The notes below the pieces were generated by a model. That model did not search any database and was not told where the DNA came from. It worked only from the letters and a program-made list of their open reading frames with translations. Below are positions 34,530 to 44,652 of a stretch of DNA of 64,000 nucleotides, piece after piece. Every line of letters starts with the position of its first letter. Within the stretch, counting starts at the first letter, position 1. The position numbers were made by a program, and so were the translations under genes. The DNA is from Flavobacterium soyae (GTDB taxonomy: Bacteria > Bacteroidota > Bacteroidia > Flavobacteriales > Flavobacteriaceae): positions 248,001 to 312,000 of the forward strand of contig NZ_JAJQXA010000001.1 of assembly GCF_021245985.1 (NCBI RefSeq), written 5' to 3'.

Positions 34530-34757
34530 ATGAACAAAATCAAACAAGTTTTAGGCGTTTTATGGGTTATTTTAGCAGTTGCAGCCGCTTATTTTTGCGT
34601 GTTTGAATTTGGCTTACCTAAATTATTATCAGACCAGCAAGATGATTTAGTCTTTGGTATTATTATTCTTTTTATTCTAACGCCTCTTATCGTTTTGGGC
34701 TTAGGCACTTTTGGTTATTTTGCCGTGATTGGAGAATACAACGATAAAAAGAAATAA
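34530..34757 (+). CDS. Small two-helix membrane protein, 75 aa
   Basis: Two long hydrophobic segments (about 6-30 and 42-66) separated by LLSDQQDDLVFG; tail YNDKKK in the cytoplasm. It starts 11 nt after the MFS gene and ends before a shared terminator, so the two form an operon; it may be an accessory subunit. It resembles a small uncharacterised family (I think DUF6814) often next to MFS genes in Bacteroidota, but I cannot confirm that. Confidence 0.75.
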   Translation: MNKIKQVLGVLWVILAVAAAYFCVFEFGLPKLLSDQQDDLVFGIIILFILTPLIVLGLGTFGYFAVIGEYNDKKK

Positions 34758-34783
34758 ACAAAAACAATAAATAACTAAACCAG

Positions 34784-34820
34784 AAAAGGGCTGTCTATTT
34801 TTCAATAGAACAGCCCTTTC
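34784..34820 (+). terminator. Terminator of the MFS operon
   Basis: AAAGGGCTGT (34785-34794) pairs with ACAGCCCTTT (34810-34819), extended inside by CTATT/AATAG. It lies between convergent operons and may serve both. Confidence 0.8.
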
Positions 34821-34870
34821 TCATTACTAACCAAACCAAATTTTTAATCTTTTAGATATATTTCCAAGTT

Positions 34871-37744
34871 TTATTTTTTGATAAACTTCATTACCTGAAC
34901 TTTGTTATTTTCATCTGAAGCTTTTACGATATAGAATCCTGTTTGTAATTCGCTTACGCCAAATTGAAAATCAGCATTACCATTTGAAGCAAAACTTTTT
35001 ACTAATTGACCAGAAATTGAATAAACCTGAACTTTTGTAAAGGCCGTATTTAAAGTAAAGTAATTTGAAACCGGATTTGGGTATAAACTCACTGTATTTC
35101 CTTTTTCAAAATCTTCAATAGCAAGATTTGCCGTTTTATTACCATAAATTCTGTATTCTCCTGCTGGTAAATTTATCGCAGCATTTACGTCGGCAACATT
35201 TATTGTTGTATTGTCCATTAAATTGTACCATGTTCCTGTATACGGGAAGCCTGTTGCAACATTTTGTGCTGAAGTATCAAAATTGGCTAAGATCACAACA
35301 TCTTTTAATTGTGTTGAAACTAAACTGGCATTTGTAATTTTAATGTTTACCGTCAATGAATTAGCATTTGTCATTGCTGCAGTTCCTAAAAAAACCGGCT
35401 CGACAGTTTTTAGCGTAATCATTTTTGCCCAATCGTTATGGATTTTATTACGATTTGAATCTCCTAACCAATTGTTTACCCATTGCGGCTGTGGTTTTGT
35501 ATCTAATTTACAATCTCCAGATATTGTTCCTGAAGCATCATTTACAGTCCCATCATTACATGTATAAATAGATTTTTCCCATCCTAATTCGCCAAAATGC
35601 CAAATCATTTTTGGTCCCGGAACCAATAAAGAAACTGCTCCAATAGCAGACATTCTAGACAAAGCTGTATTTAATGTTTTTACATTGTATGAACCATTTG
35701 AAGCTCCGTACTGCACATTTTTATACATCAATCTTTCTTCATCATGACTTTCTGCATAACCCATTAAACGGTTTGCTGTAAAACCACGATTTGAACTTAA
35801 CATTCTTGAAACATTGCTGTCAGAAGCGTATCCCATAGATAATTGATTGTACTGATCTGTCATTTTTCCCCACATCATAATACCTTTACTTGGTGTTTCT
35901 GCAATTCTATAATTAGCCCATTGCTGTTCTTCAGCATCAGTTCCTAAATGTTCAAAAATGGTATAATGTGTTGGATCTAAACTCCATGAATAATCAGCAT
36001 ATTTTTTCAGAATATCAACCCTATCCTGCTGATATCCGTTTGTACAAGATTCATCAGATGCTGTACAAGCTTGCGTAAACCCTTTCGTTAAATCCCAACG
36101 GAAACCATCAATTTTATATTCTTCAATCCATTGCTTAATAACACGATTAACATAATATTGCGTTTTAAGTGACTGATGATTAAAGTCTTCTCCAACACTA
36201 TAACTGTGTTTTGCAGCCATATTAAAATAAGGATTTTCAGCTGTTGGAGATCCAAAACCATCTCCATCAGGATCATTCATCCACATTCTCACCATTGGGT
36301 TTCTTCCAAAAGCATGGTTTAACGCCACGTCAAGAATAACCGCGATTCCGTTTTGATGAAATACATCGATCAATTCTTTTAATTTATCTGATGATCCATA
36401 AAATTTATCCAAAGCCATGTGAAATGAAGTATTATACCCCCAGCTTTCATTGCCTTCAAATTCCATTACCGGCATTAACTCGACAGCATTTATTTTAAGG
36501 TTTTTAAAATAATCGATCTTATCTATTAAGCTTTGATAATTACGAGCCGCATCAAAATCACGAACTAAAACTTCATAAACTACTAATTTTTCTTTTTCTG
36601 GTTTTGTAAAATTTGCAACCTGCCAATTATACTGAGTTTGACCTGTTTTAAGAACCGTAACTTCAAATTGCTGTCCTGCAGGATAAGAAGGAATATTTGG
36701 GTAAGAGGCTGCAGGAATTCCCGGATCATCATAAGGAGACAAAACCAAAGTTGAATACGGATCGGCAGTTTTTACCATTGAAGGTGAATTTGCAAGCGGT
36801 GTAGCATCTACAACCCAATATTGATATGTATTATTTACACCAGAAATCAAGCCTGTTAATTCCAGCCAAAATTTCCCAGAAGTTGGATCTTTTTTCATGG
36901 CATACGCCGAAGTTGGCTGCCAGTTATTGAAACTTCCCGCTACATAAACAAAATCTTTTAAAGGTGCATCTAAAACCAAAGTTGCTTTTGAAGCATCTGC
37001 AGTATTATAATTAATTCCATCAACCAAACCTGCAGGCATCGCTGCAGAAACTGTATTAGGATCTACTACAACCGAAAACTTTTTTACAATCGTAACGGCT
37101 CCCTGAGTTACACTCAATTCATAGCTTTGATTATCGGCAATATTAGTATGAGAATACGAATAACTTGTAGTACTTGCATTTGTATTAATAACTGCTCCAT
37201 TTGCTTTTAAAGAATAACTTGCATTTCCGTTTGTGTTTGTCGCTGTGATGTTAAAGTTAGATCCTGATGCAATAATTGCAGCACTATTCTCTACAGGAGA
37301 AGTTAGATTTACTTGAAAAGATCCAACTTCAACAACAATGTCCTGAGATTGTTTTGTACCAGATCCGTCTTTTGCTTTAATAAGAAATCCTATCCTTCCA
37401 ATTCCGTTTCTATTAAAATATACCGAAGGTGTAAATGTTTTTGTGTAAGTATCTGTTCCTGCATTATAGGTAAATTTACTAGCTTCAGCCGAAACAGTCC
37501 AAGAGCCATTAGACGGTGAATCCATTTGACTTGCATCATTTACATCATAAGACCATGACCAAAGATACAATGCATTCCCCGTTACCCCCCAAGTACTTTC
37601 ATTAATACTTGTACCATTAACTGTTATCGTAATTGGTGTAGTATCTTCAAAAGTTGATGGATTTATAGAGTAAGTGACTGTTTGCAATTGTGCGAAACCT
37701 GCCACTGACAATAAAAGAAATATTGATAGTAAAGTTTTTTTCAT
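34871..37744 (-). CDS. T9SS-secreted GH13 alpha-amylase
   Basis: A 957-residue multidomain amylase. Signal peptide to about 18; an N-terminal beta domain (about 20-145); an Ig-like region; a CBM48/E-set domain (about 240-330, FVYVAGSFNNWQP); the GH13 barrel with DVALNHAFG (near 472), nucleophile Asp551 (GFRWDLTKG), acid Glu598 (IFEHLG) and Asp668 (ESHDEERL); and a type A type-IX sorting domain (about 880-957, SLYPNPVSNYF...MKFIKK). It should be exported across the outer membrane and degrade starch outside the cell. It is last in the susCDE arm, behind a partial terminator. The layout recalls the secreted amylase AmyB of F. johnsoniae, which I state from memory. Confidence 0.95.
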   Translation of the reverse strand: MKKTLLSIFLLLSVAGFAQLQTVTYSINPSTFEDTTPITITVNGTSINESTWGVTGNALYLWSWSYDVNDASQMDSPSNGSWTVSAEASKFTYNAGTDTYTKTFTPSVYFNRNGIGRIGFLIKAKDGSGTKQSQDIVVEVGSFQVNLTSPVENSAAIIASGSNFNITATNTNGNASYSLKANGAVINTNASTTSYSYSHTNIADNQSYELSVTQGAVTIVKKFSVVVDPNTVSAAMPAGLVDGINYNTADASKATLVLDAPLKDFVYVAGSFNNWQPTSAYAMKKDPTSGKFWLELTGLISGVNNTYQYWVVDATPLANSPSMVKTADPYSTLVLSPYDDPGIPAASYPNIPSYPAGQQFEVTVLKTGQTQYNWQVANFTKPEKEKLVVYEVLVRDFDAARNYQSLIDKIDYFKNLKINAVELMPVMEFEGNESWGYNTSFHMALDKFYGSSDKLKELIDVFHQNGIAVILDVALNHAFGRNPMVRMWMNDPDGDGFGSPTAENPYFNMAAKHSYSVGEDFNHQSLKTQYYVNRVIKQWIEEYKIDGFRWDLTKGFTQACTASDESCTNGYQQDRVDILKKYADYSWSLDPTHYTIFEHLGTDAEEQQWANYRIAETPSKGIMMWGKMTDQYNQLSMGYASDSNVSRMLSSNRGFTANRLMGYAESHDEERLMYKNVQYGASNGSYNVKTLNTALSRMSAIGAVSLLVPGPKMIWHFGELGWEKSIYTCNDGTVNDASGTISGDCKLDTKPQPQWVNNWLGDSNRNKIHNDWAKMITLKTVEPVFLGTAAMTNANSLTVNIKITNASLVSTQLKDVVILANFDTSAQNVATGFPYTGTWYNLMDNTTINVADVNAAINLPAGEYRIYGNKTANLAIEDFEKGNTVSLYPNPVSNYFTLNTAFTKVQVYSISGQLVKSFASNGNADFQFGVSELQTGFYIVKASDENNKVQVMKFIKK

Positions 37745-37767
37745 AATAATTCGGTTAGGTTAATTAT

Positions 37768-37798
37768 TAAAAAAGGGCTATCTGGAGATAGCCCTTTT
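37768..37798 (-). terminator. Terminator or attenuator between susE and the amylase gene
   Basis: Perfect 13-bp arms (37771-37783 and 37786-37798) with a 2-nt turn, followed by a T-run on the minus strand. It could lower read-through from susCDE into the amylase gene. Confidence 0.75.
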
Positions 37799-37816
37799 GT
37801 GTAACTACATTAAAAA

Positions 37817-38632
37817 CTAGTCTAATGTTATAGTTTTTGCACCATTATCAATTGTTAAAACTCTTGGTCCTGTTGGTCCAGTATATTTAAAGTTACTGTC
37901 TCCATCTCCTGCATTTGCTAACTCTGGATCGATTGTAAATCCTAATCCTGAATAGTAAGTATAATTATGACTAGAATCCCAGTTACCATCGCTTGTAAAG
38001 TTATTTCCTAAGAATTCTCTAAATGCTTCTCCGCTTTTAAGAACGATAGTTACTTTATAAACATTTGTTGTACCAACTACTAATGGAAATTCAGTTTCAG
38101 CATCACCAGCCCATGTCCATCCTCCTGGAGTTGCAGCTCCAACTAACCAGTGGGAGCTAGCTAATGGTACGTGATAAGGAGTAGCTGTAATAGTATAAAC
38201 ATTAGAATATTGAGGAAGTCCAGAAGCACCTACAACAGCTTTAATACGAATATCAACTTTGTTTGCTTCTTTTTCAACAAATCCTCCGTTAACTAATGCT
38301 GAATTTAATTCAGATACCGTTAAAGCTACAAATCTTTCAGTTGTATTTGTAACAGTTACAGGTGCTGCAAAGCTTGTTCCTGCTTTTGCAACTTCTACTG
38401 TATAGTTTACAACTGTCGATGATCCGCTGTATGCTGCGTCATTCCACACAACTGTTGTTGCCACTTCATTTTCTGTTTCTTTAGAAAGTACAATAGTGAA
38501 ATCAGATTTAGGTGTCAATAATACCGGCGCAGTCGCTGCTTCAATTACTGGTCTGTCTTCTACGTCATCTGCGTTACACGAAACTGCTAAAACACCGATG
38601 AAAGCGATTAAGATTTTATGTATATTTTTCAT
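37817..38632 (-). CDS. susE: SusE/SusF-like starch-binding lipoprotein
   Basis: A 271-residue lipoprotein (AVSC, Cys19). An N-terminal SusE-type Ig domain (about 30-150, APVLLTPKSDFTIVLSKE) is followed by a C-terminal domain (about 155-270, HWLVGAATPGGWTWAGDAETEF...FREFLGNNF) like the starch-binding modules of SusE/SusF. It should sit on the cell surface and hold maltodextrin for SusCD. It is 23 nt after susD. Confidence 0.88.
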   Translation of the reverse strand: MKNIHKILIAFIGVLAVSCNADDVEDRPVIEAATAPVLLTPKSDFTIVLSKETENEVATTVVWNDAAYSGSSTVVNYTVEVAKAGTSFAAPVTVTNTTERFVALTVSELNSALVNGGFVEKEANKVDIRIKAVVGASGLPQYSNVYTITATPYHVPLASSHWLVGAATPGGWTWAGDAETEFPLVVGTTNVYKVTIVLKSGEAFREFLGNNFTSDGNWDSSHNYTYYSGLGFTIDPELANAGDGDSNFKYTGPTGPRVLTIDNGAKTITLD

Positions 38633-38655
38633 TTTTAATATTTTTATAAGGTTAG

Positions 38656-40263
38656 TTAGTATCCTGGATTTTGTTTTAAAGTTGGGTTTGCTTGTATGAT
38701 TCTAGAAGGAATTGGCATTAAATCTCTATAAGATTCTGTAGCAATTCCATTTATAGAACCACCTTTCCATTGCCAGATTTTAGAGGCTCCAGTAAATTTA
38801 CCAAAACGAATTAAATCTGTTCTTCTGTGGCATTCCCAGAATAATTCTCTTCCTCTTTCATCTAAAATAAAATCAAGAGTTAATTGAGATGCATTGATTG
38901 TTGCTGCATTTGCTCTGGTACGAAGTTGATTAATATACCCAACTGCAGTTCCTGTATTTGCAGATGCTGCTCCTCTAGCAGCTGCTTCTGCATACATCAA
39001 GTACACATCAGACAATCTGAACATTGGGAAATCAGTATCAGGAATATCATTTCTTTGTGCTGCAGATCCATCAGATTTTTTGTTGATGTATTTTGTCACA
39101 GCATAACCGTCTGTAAATGTTCCAACATTTTTAATGTCTTTAGATTGACCATTAGTGTAGAATGTTCCTCTTTTATCTCCAGTTGCCGTTTCATCAGGGA
39201 ATAAATTCACAAACTCTCTACGAGTTCTGATTCCCTGCCATCCACCATCCATACCTCGAGAAGATGCATCCATACTTCCACCGATTGAAGCGTGAAGGAT
39301 AAAACTCATTCCTCCTCCAGTTGCTCTGATAGCATTTCCATCGCTGATAACTGGGAAAATAAATTCAGACTGAGCACCATTCACATCATTATCAGCAGAG
39401 AATAAATAACTGTAAGGAACATTTGCAAATGTGTATCCTGAATTATTAATGATATCCGCACACACAGTACCTGCATCATTAAATTTGTCAACTCCAGTGT
39501 AAACTTTTGAATTTAAATAAAGCTGAGCTAATAAAAACTTAGCCGCTGTTTTATCAATTCTTCCGTATTCATTTGTTCTTGGAGCTGCCAGGCTATTATC
39601 TAAATCTTTTAATTCTGCTTCAACAAAAGCAAAAACTTCAGCTCTTGATTTTTGTACAGGATAAAAGAAACCAACTGGATCTGCTTCAGTTGTAATTGGT
39701 ACATTTCCAAACAAATCCATTAAATTATAGTATGAAAACGCTCTTAAAAAACGTGCTTCAGCTCTAAATGTAGCAATGTCAGCTTTTAAATTAGCATCAA
39801 CACCTCTTGCAGTTAGTTTTTCATCAGTAGTTTGTCTCAAAAATTCATTAGCAACACTAATTTCATAGAATGCTCTTGAATAAGTTCCTGCTAAAAATTC
39901 ATTTGCCGGAGACCAGGTTTGAGAATTCAACGTAGGTAATGTTCCATCAGCCCAGGCAATAATAGCTTCATCTGTAGTGAACTCCTGTGTTACAAAAAGT
40001 AAACGTAAATAACTGCTGAAATCTCCTCCAATCCCAGAAATATCTGGCTGACCATCACCATCGTTACCTCCAACATACAAACCTGCATATAATTTTGCTA
40101 GAACTTGTTTATATGATGCCGGATCCTGAAAGAACTGCTCTGATAAAAATTCATCATCATCTCCCGGAGTAACATCCAAGTCGCTCGTACATGAAGTAAG
40201 CGTCATATTTAATCCTAAAACAAGTAGGAAAAAATAAGATATATATTTAAATGATATTTTCAT
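38656..40263 (-). CDS. susD: SusD-type glycan-binding lipoprotein
   Basis: A 535-residue RagB/SusD-family surface lipoprotein; signal with TSC lipobox, then SEQFFQDPASYKQVLAKLYAGLYV and tetratricopeptide-like helices (RAFSYYNLMDLFGNVPI, KFLLAQLYLNSKVY) and the C-terminal LDFILDERGRELFWECHRRTDLIRFGKF signature region. It forms the lid on SusC and binds starch oligosaccharides. The ATG at 40263 yields the signal peptide; the frame back to 40314 overlaps susC and is not used. The gap to susC is 37 nt. Confidence 0.95.
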   Translation of the reverse strand: MKISFKYISYFFLLVLGLNMTLTSCTSDLDVTPGDDDEFLSEQFFQDPASYKQVLAKLYAGLYVGGNDGDGQPDISGIGGDFSSYLRLLFVTQEFTTDEAIIAWADGTLPTLNSQTWSPANEFLAGTYSRAFYEISVANEFLRQTTDEKLTARGVDANLKADIATFRAEARFLRAFSYYNLMDLFGNVPITTEADPVGFFYPVQKSRAEVFAFVEAELKDLDNSLAAPRTNEYGRIDKTAAKFLLAQLYLNSKVYTGVDKFNDAGTVCADIINNSGYTFANVPYSYLFSADNDVNGAQSEFIFPVISDGNAIRATGGGMSFILHASIGGSMDASSRGMDGGWQGIRTRREFVNLFPDETATGDKRGTFYTNGQSKDIKNVGTFTDGYAVTKYINKKSDGSAAQRNDIPDTDFPMFRLSDVYLMYAEAAARGAASANTGTAVGYINQLRTRANAATINASQLTLDFILDERGRELFWECHRRTDLIRFGKFTGASKIWQWKGGSINGIATESYRDLMPIPSRIIQANPTLKQNPGY

Positions 40264-40300
40264 TTTGTGTGTTTTTAAAATTTGTTTTTTCAATATTCTA

Positions 40301-43279
40301 CTAGAAGCTTGCATTTACTCCAAACAAGAAAGTTCTAGCTCTTGGATACACATTGTTATCGATTCCGTTGAATCTTTCAGGATCTAAACCATTATATTTC
40401 GTAAGTACAAAAACATTTTGAACTCCCGCTGTAAATCTTAAAGAAGCAGCTTTGATTAATGATTTGTCGAAAGTATAACCAAGTGTAATATTATCTAATT
40501 TTATAAAAGAAGCATCTTTTATGTAGTAGTTAGATAAATAACGTTGTGTACCATTATCTTCATATCTAAAACCTGTGTTTAGATAATCTGCACTCACATT
40601 TGATAAATCTGTATCTCTTCTTAATGCAGCATCAGAATATCCTAAATTAGAACTTACGTTATCGAAAATATAATTTCCTAAACTTGCTCTCCAGTTCATT
40701 GTAAAATCAAACTTTTTGTAGTTTAAAGTAGAGAACAAACCAAATGTATAATCTGGAGCTGGTTTATGGAATCTGTAACGATCTGAAGCGTCAATTTTTC
40801 CATCACCATTTCTATCTACATAAGCACCTGCGATTGGTTTTTTATTGGCATCATATAATTGTTCGTATACCAAGAATGATCTAGGTGCATACCCTACAGA
40901 GTTTACCTGAATTTGATTTCCAGATCCTCCGGCAATATTGTCTCCTGTTAAATAACCTTGAAAACCAGGAACTGTAATACCTAAATCATCAATCTTTTGA
41001 TCAATATATGTTGTATTAAAAGCTAAGTTCCAAGTTAAATTATCACTTTTAATAATATCAGATTGAATATTAAACTCAATACCTTTTGTTCTTACACTAC
41101 CAATATTATAAGTACCCTGATTTCTGATATTAGCTCCATCAGGAACCACAACATCTGCTAATAAATCACTTGATTTTTTATCAAAATAGTTTACCGTTCC
41201 AGTAATTCTATCATTTAAAAATCCAAAATCAATACCAACATTCATCTCAGTTAACTCTTCCCATTTGATATTTTCATTATATCCTTCTGGTCTTGCAGTA
41301 GAATATACCTGACCACCAAAAATATACTGTGTATTAATAGTTCCAAGCGTTACTCTTTTTAAATAATCATATGAGGCATTAGCAACATCTTGCTGACCAG
41401 TTGATCCATAACCAAACCTTAACTTAAGACTTGATAATGTTGAATTGTCTTTTAAGAAAGCCTCTTCAGCAACATTCCATGCTAAAGCAACTCCACCAAA
41501 ATCTCCCCATCTGTATTTTTCTGAAAAACGAGAACTTCCGTCTCTTCTATAATTCAGAGTTACTAAGTATCTACTATCATATCCTAAATTAACACGTCCA
41601 AAATAAGACTGTAAATTAATATCTGGACTAGTATTTACATCTTCATTAGGATTTGGCTGTCTTAACTCCCCAGACTGGTATCTTTCTCTTGAAAATAATT
41701 GGTAATTATAACCAGCCGTTGCATCAACTTTAAATTTTCCTAAATCTTTAGTATAATTAAAATAAGCATTCAAGTTTTTATTTTGAAGCATATCTGTGTA
41801 TTTAGAGTAGTTCCCTAAATTCACATAATCAGGGCCATTAAATGGCTTTGGCTGATACCCTAAAATACTTTCTGTACTTACTGTAGTATTTCCGTTACTG
41901 TCAAATCTGTCGATACCAGCTTCAACAACAGCTCTTAAATCTTCGAAGAAATGGAATTTGTAGTCTAATCTAACATTTCCCCATTTTCTTGTTGAAGTAG
42001 CTCTTCTTTGATCCTGGTTTAATCTTGCAACAGGGTTTCTTGCTGGCAATAATGGTACATTTCCAGTAGGTTCTAACCATTCAAAATAGCCTCCATATCG
42101 AGAACCTGCTTCATAAACTGGCTGTGTTGGATCAAATCCGATTGCACTTCCAATAACTGCTCCTTCGTCCTGAAATTGGTTTTTACCAAAAGATAAATTT
42201 CCGTTAATGTCAATTTTTAAATGATTATCAAATAAAACAGGATTTAACGATATCGATGTCGTAGTTCTTTCAAAAGAAGTATTTCTTAAGATTCCAGGAT
42301 TATCAACATTACCAACAGATAATCTAACAGGTAATTTATTAAATAAAGCACCACTTACAGAGATATTGTTGTTTGTTGTTAAAGCAGTATGGAAAATTTC
42401 GTCTTGCCAGTTTGTATTTGCTGTTCCAAGTAAAGATTTTTGAGCAGCTGAACCTTTTTCGTTAACTAACGCACGAAATTGATCAGCATCTAAAACATCA
42501 ACCTGATTTGCAACTGTATTAATACCAACTTGAGAACTGAAATTAACTTTTACACCACCTTTTGAACCTTTTTTAGTCGTAATAACGATTACACCACTCG
42601 CTGCACGAGATCCATAAATTGCAGCAGCCGATGCATCTTTTAATACTGTAAAAGATTCAATATCGTTAGGATCAATAGTAGATAAAATACTTGTAGCTCC
42701 ACTAGGTACATCATTACTTAAAGGAAGGCCGTCTAAAACGATTAAAGGCTCATTTGAAGCACTTAAGGAAGATCCTCCACGAATCCTGATATCAGCTTTT
42801 GCTCCAGGAGCTCCACCGCCTACTACGTTTACACCAGAGATACGACCACTAATTAAACTTTCTGGAGTTACGTTGATACCTTTGTTAAATTCTTTAGCAG
42901 AAATTTGAGATACTGACCCTGTTGCATCTTTTTTCTTAACAGTTCCATAACCTACCTGTACGACAACTTCTTTAAGTTGATTCGTATCTTCTTCTAAAGA
43001 AACGTTAAGAGTTTTTTGTCCGGTATAATCAATGGTTTGTGTTTTGTAGCCAATAAAAGAAACTACTATTTTATTTCCATTTTTAACATTTGACAGCTGG
43101 TAATTACCATCAAATCCGGTAGATGCACCGCTTGGGGCACCTTGTACATTAATATTTACTCCTGGTATTGGCTGACCTGTTGCTTTATCAACAACAGTCC
43201 CATTTAGAGTGTTTTGAGCTAACACAGTAAACGGCAACAATAGGAATAAAAATAACAACTTTTTGTAAATTGTTTTCAT
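40301..43279 (-). CDS. susC: SusC-type TonB-linked outer-membrane transporter
   Basis: A 992-residue transporter of the SusC/RagA family. Signal peptide to about 21; carboxypeptidase-regulatory domain (about 22-100, LNGTVVDKATGQPIPGVNI); plug (about 110-235, VGYGTVKKKDATGSVS, IRIRGGSSLSASNEPLIVLDG, YGSRAASGVIVITTKKG); then a 22-strand barrel ending RARTFLFGVNASF. It imports maltodextrins across the outer membrane with TonB energy, with SusD as lid. Its promoter faces the LacI-type regulator gene. Confidence 0.97.
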   Translation of the reverse strand: MKTIYKKLLFLFLLLPFTVLAQNTLNGTVVDKATGQPIPGVNINVQGAPSGASTGFDGNYQLSNVKNGNKIVVSFIGYKTQTIDYTGQKTLNVSLEEDTNQLKEVVVQVGYGTVKKKDATGSVSQISAKEFNKGINVTPESLISGRISGVNVVGGGAPGAKADIRIRGGSSLSASNEPLIVLDGLPLSNDVPSGATSILSTIDPNDIESFTVLKDASAAAIYGSRAASGVIVITTKKGSKGGVKVNFSSQVGINTVANQVDVLDADQFRALVNEKGSAAQKSLLGTANTNWQDEIFHTALTTNNNISVSGALFNKLPVRLSVGNVDNPGILRNTSFERTTTSISLNPVLFDNHLKIDINGNLSFGKNQFQDEGAVIGSAIGFDPTQPVYEAGSRYGGYFEWLEPTGNVPLLPARNPVARLNQDQRRATSTRKWGNVRLDYKFHFFEDLRAVVEAGIDRFDSNGNTTVSTESILGYQPKPFNGPDYVNLGNYSKYTDMLQNKNLNAYFNYTKDLGKFKVDATAGYNYQLFSRERYQSGELRQPNPNEDVNTSPDINLQSYFGRVNLGYDSRYLVTLNYRRDGSSRFSEKYRWGDFGGVALAWNVAEEAFLKDNSTLSSLKLRFGYGSTGQQDVANASYDYLKRVTLGTINTQYIFGGQVYSTARPEGYNENIKWEELTEMNVGIDFGFLNDRITGTVNYFDKKSSDLLADVVVPDGANIRNQGTYNIGSVRTKGIEFNIQSDIIKSDNLTWNLAFNTTYIDQKIDDLGITVPGFQGYLTGDNIAGGSGNQIQVNSVGYAPRSFLVYEQLYDANKKPIAGAYVDRNGDGKIDASDRYRFHKPAPDYTFGLFSTLNYKKFDFTMNWRASLGNYIFDNVSSNLGYSDAALRRDTDLSNVSADYLNTGFRYEDNGTQRYLSNYYIKDASFIKLDNITLGYTFDKSLIKAASLRFTAGVQNVFVLTKYNGLDPERFNGIDNNVYPRARTFLFGVNASF

Positions 43280-43329
43280 ACTTTTTGTTTAAATTAGTTT
43301 GAGTTTGTGATTGTTAGTTAAGTTTTTAA

Positions 43330-43341
43330 TTTTACTTCGAA
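43330..43341. promoter_or_regulatory. Shared TTTTACTTCGAA motif, susC side
   Basis: This 12-mer with a TTCGAA palindrome lies at the expected susC transcription start. The same 12-mer is at 44653-44664 before the maltose-type transporter gene, so it may be a common operator of the two arms. Confidence 0.45.
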
Positions 43342-43344
43342 TTT

Positions 43345-43373
43345 CAAAATTAGGAATTTATTAACACGACCAA
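43345..43373 (-). promoter_or_regulatory. Promoter of the susCDE-amylase arm
   Basis: Read on the minus strand: -33 TTG (43371-43373) and -7 TAATTTTG (43345-43352), 18 nt apart, giving a leader of about 55-60 nt before susC. Confidence 0.6.
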
Positions 43374-43415
43374 CCACTCACGATTTTTATTGGTTTACGA
43401 AAACGTGGTAGTGTT
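43363..43415. promoter_or_regulatory. Inverted repeat in the susC/lacI spacer
   Basis: AACACGACCA (43363-43372) and TGGTAGTGTT (43406-43415) match as an inverted repeat in 9 of 10 positions, 33 nt apart. The left arm covers the susC -33 element. It may be a regulator site. Confidence 0.45.
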
Positions 43416-43514
43416 GAAAACTTTCTATTTTTTGTAATCTTTTAAGTCAAAAATTGTCAATTATAAAAATTTCAGATACCTTTATTATTAATTAGATTTT
43501 TTTCAATTCACGCC

Positions 43515-44546
43515 ATGAAACGCAAAATAACCTTAAAACAGATCGCAAAGGAACTCGATGTCTCTATTTCAACTGTCTCAAAATCACTTAGAAACAGCCT
43601 TGAAATCGGAGAAGAAACACGATTAAAAGTGCAGGCTTTTGCAAAGTTTTACAACTATAAACCAAACAATATTGCCCTTAGTTTAAAAAATCGAAAAACC
43701 AAAAGTATTGGCATTATTATTCCGGAAATTGTACATTATTTTTTCTCGACTGTCATTAATGGAGTTGAACAAGTGGCAAACGAATACGGATATAGCGTAG
43801 TTATCTGTGTATCAGACGATTCTTTTGATAAAGAAGTTCTAAATATGGAGATGTTGGCCAACGGAAGTATCGATGGTTTTATCATGTCCCTTTCTAAAGA
43901 AACACAATTTAAAGGCGACTTTCATCATATCACTGAAGTTATAAATCAAGGGATGCCTGTTGTAATGTTTGACCGCGTTACCAACGACATTTTATGTGAT
44001 AAAGTAATTATTGATGATAAATCTGCAGCATACGAAGCTGTTCAGAGTTTAATTGACAATGGTCGCAAAAAGATTGCTTTGGTAACTACAGTTGATTATG
44101 TAAGCGTTGGAAAACTTAGAACTGATGGTTACGAAAAAGCCTTACTAGATAATGGACTGCCATTTAATGAGGATCTTATTATCAAAATTGAGGATGTAGA
44201 TACCTGCGAAATTACAATCAGTCAGCTATTGCACGATCGTGCTTTTGATGCTGTTTTTGCTGTAAATGAGCTTTTTGCAGTAACTATTATCAAAACAGCT
44301 AATAAAATGGGATTAAAAGTTCCTGAAGATTTGGCCGTAATTGCATTTACCGATGGAATTATTTCAAAATACTCAACTCCAAGTATTACAACTGTAAGCC
44401 AAAACGGTGAAAAAATGGGGAATAAAGCCGCTAAAATGCTTATAGAAAGAATAGAAGCAGAAGAAGATGACGACGAAGAACACAATGAAAATTATATTAC
44501 AGAAGTCATAGAAACTCATCTTATTAAAAGAGAATCTACTGACTAA
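43515..44546 (+). CDS. LacI-family transcriptional regulator of the starch locus
   Basis: A 343-residue regulator: N-terminal LacI helix-turn-helix (about 5-24, TLKQIAKELDVSISTVSKSL), hinge helix (NIALSLKNRKT), and a periplasmic-binding-protein-type effector domain (about 62-330, IGIIIPEIVHYFFSTVINGVE, SIDGFIMSLS, GMPVVMFDRV, KVIIDDKSAAYEA). The acidic tail (EAEEDDDEEHNE, about 316-328) is unusual. It lies between susC (divergent) and the transporter/phosphorylase operon and probably controls both in response to maltose or a derivative. Confidence 0.94.
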   Translation: MKRKITLKQIAKELDVSISTVSKSLRNSLEIGEETRLKVQAFAKFYNYKPNNIALSLKNRKTKSIGIIIPEIVHYFFSTVINGVEQVANEYGYSVVICVSDDSFDKEVLNMEMLANGSIDGFIMSLSKETQFKGDFHHITEVINQGMPVVMFDRVTNDILCDKVIIDDKSAAYEAVQSLIDNGRKKIALVTTVDYVSVGKLRTDGYEKALLDNGLPFNEDLIIKIEDVDTCEITISQLLHDRAFDAVFAVNELFAVTIIKTANKMGLKVPEDLAVIAFTDGIISKYSTPSITTVSQNGEKMGNKAAKMLIERIEAEEDDDEEHNENYITEVIETHLIKRESTD

Positions 44547-44652
44547 TTTTCTTAAAATCAATACTTTCTATAGCCATAAAAAATATTTATGACTTTTTTA
44601 TTAGCATATATAAAAAAATAATTTATAATTTTACGCCCGTCAAGGCTTTTAG

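Noticed and set aside
35211..35567. 118-codon frame opposite the amylase
   Set aside because: Shadow of a well-supported gene on the other strand.
38884..39204. 106-codon plus-strand frame opposite susD
   Set aside because: Cys/Ser-rich shadow of susD on the other strand.
43280..43338. Riboswitch in the susC leader
   Set aside because: The leader is about 60 nt and AT-rich, and I see no stable stem or known motif.
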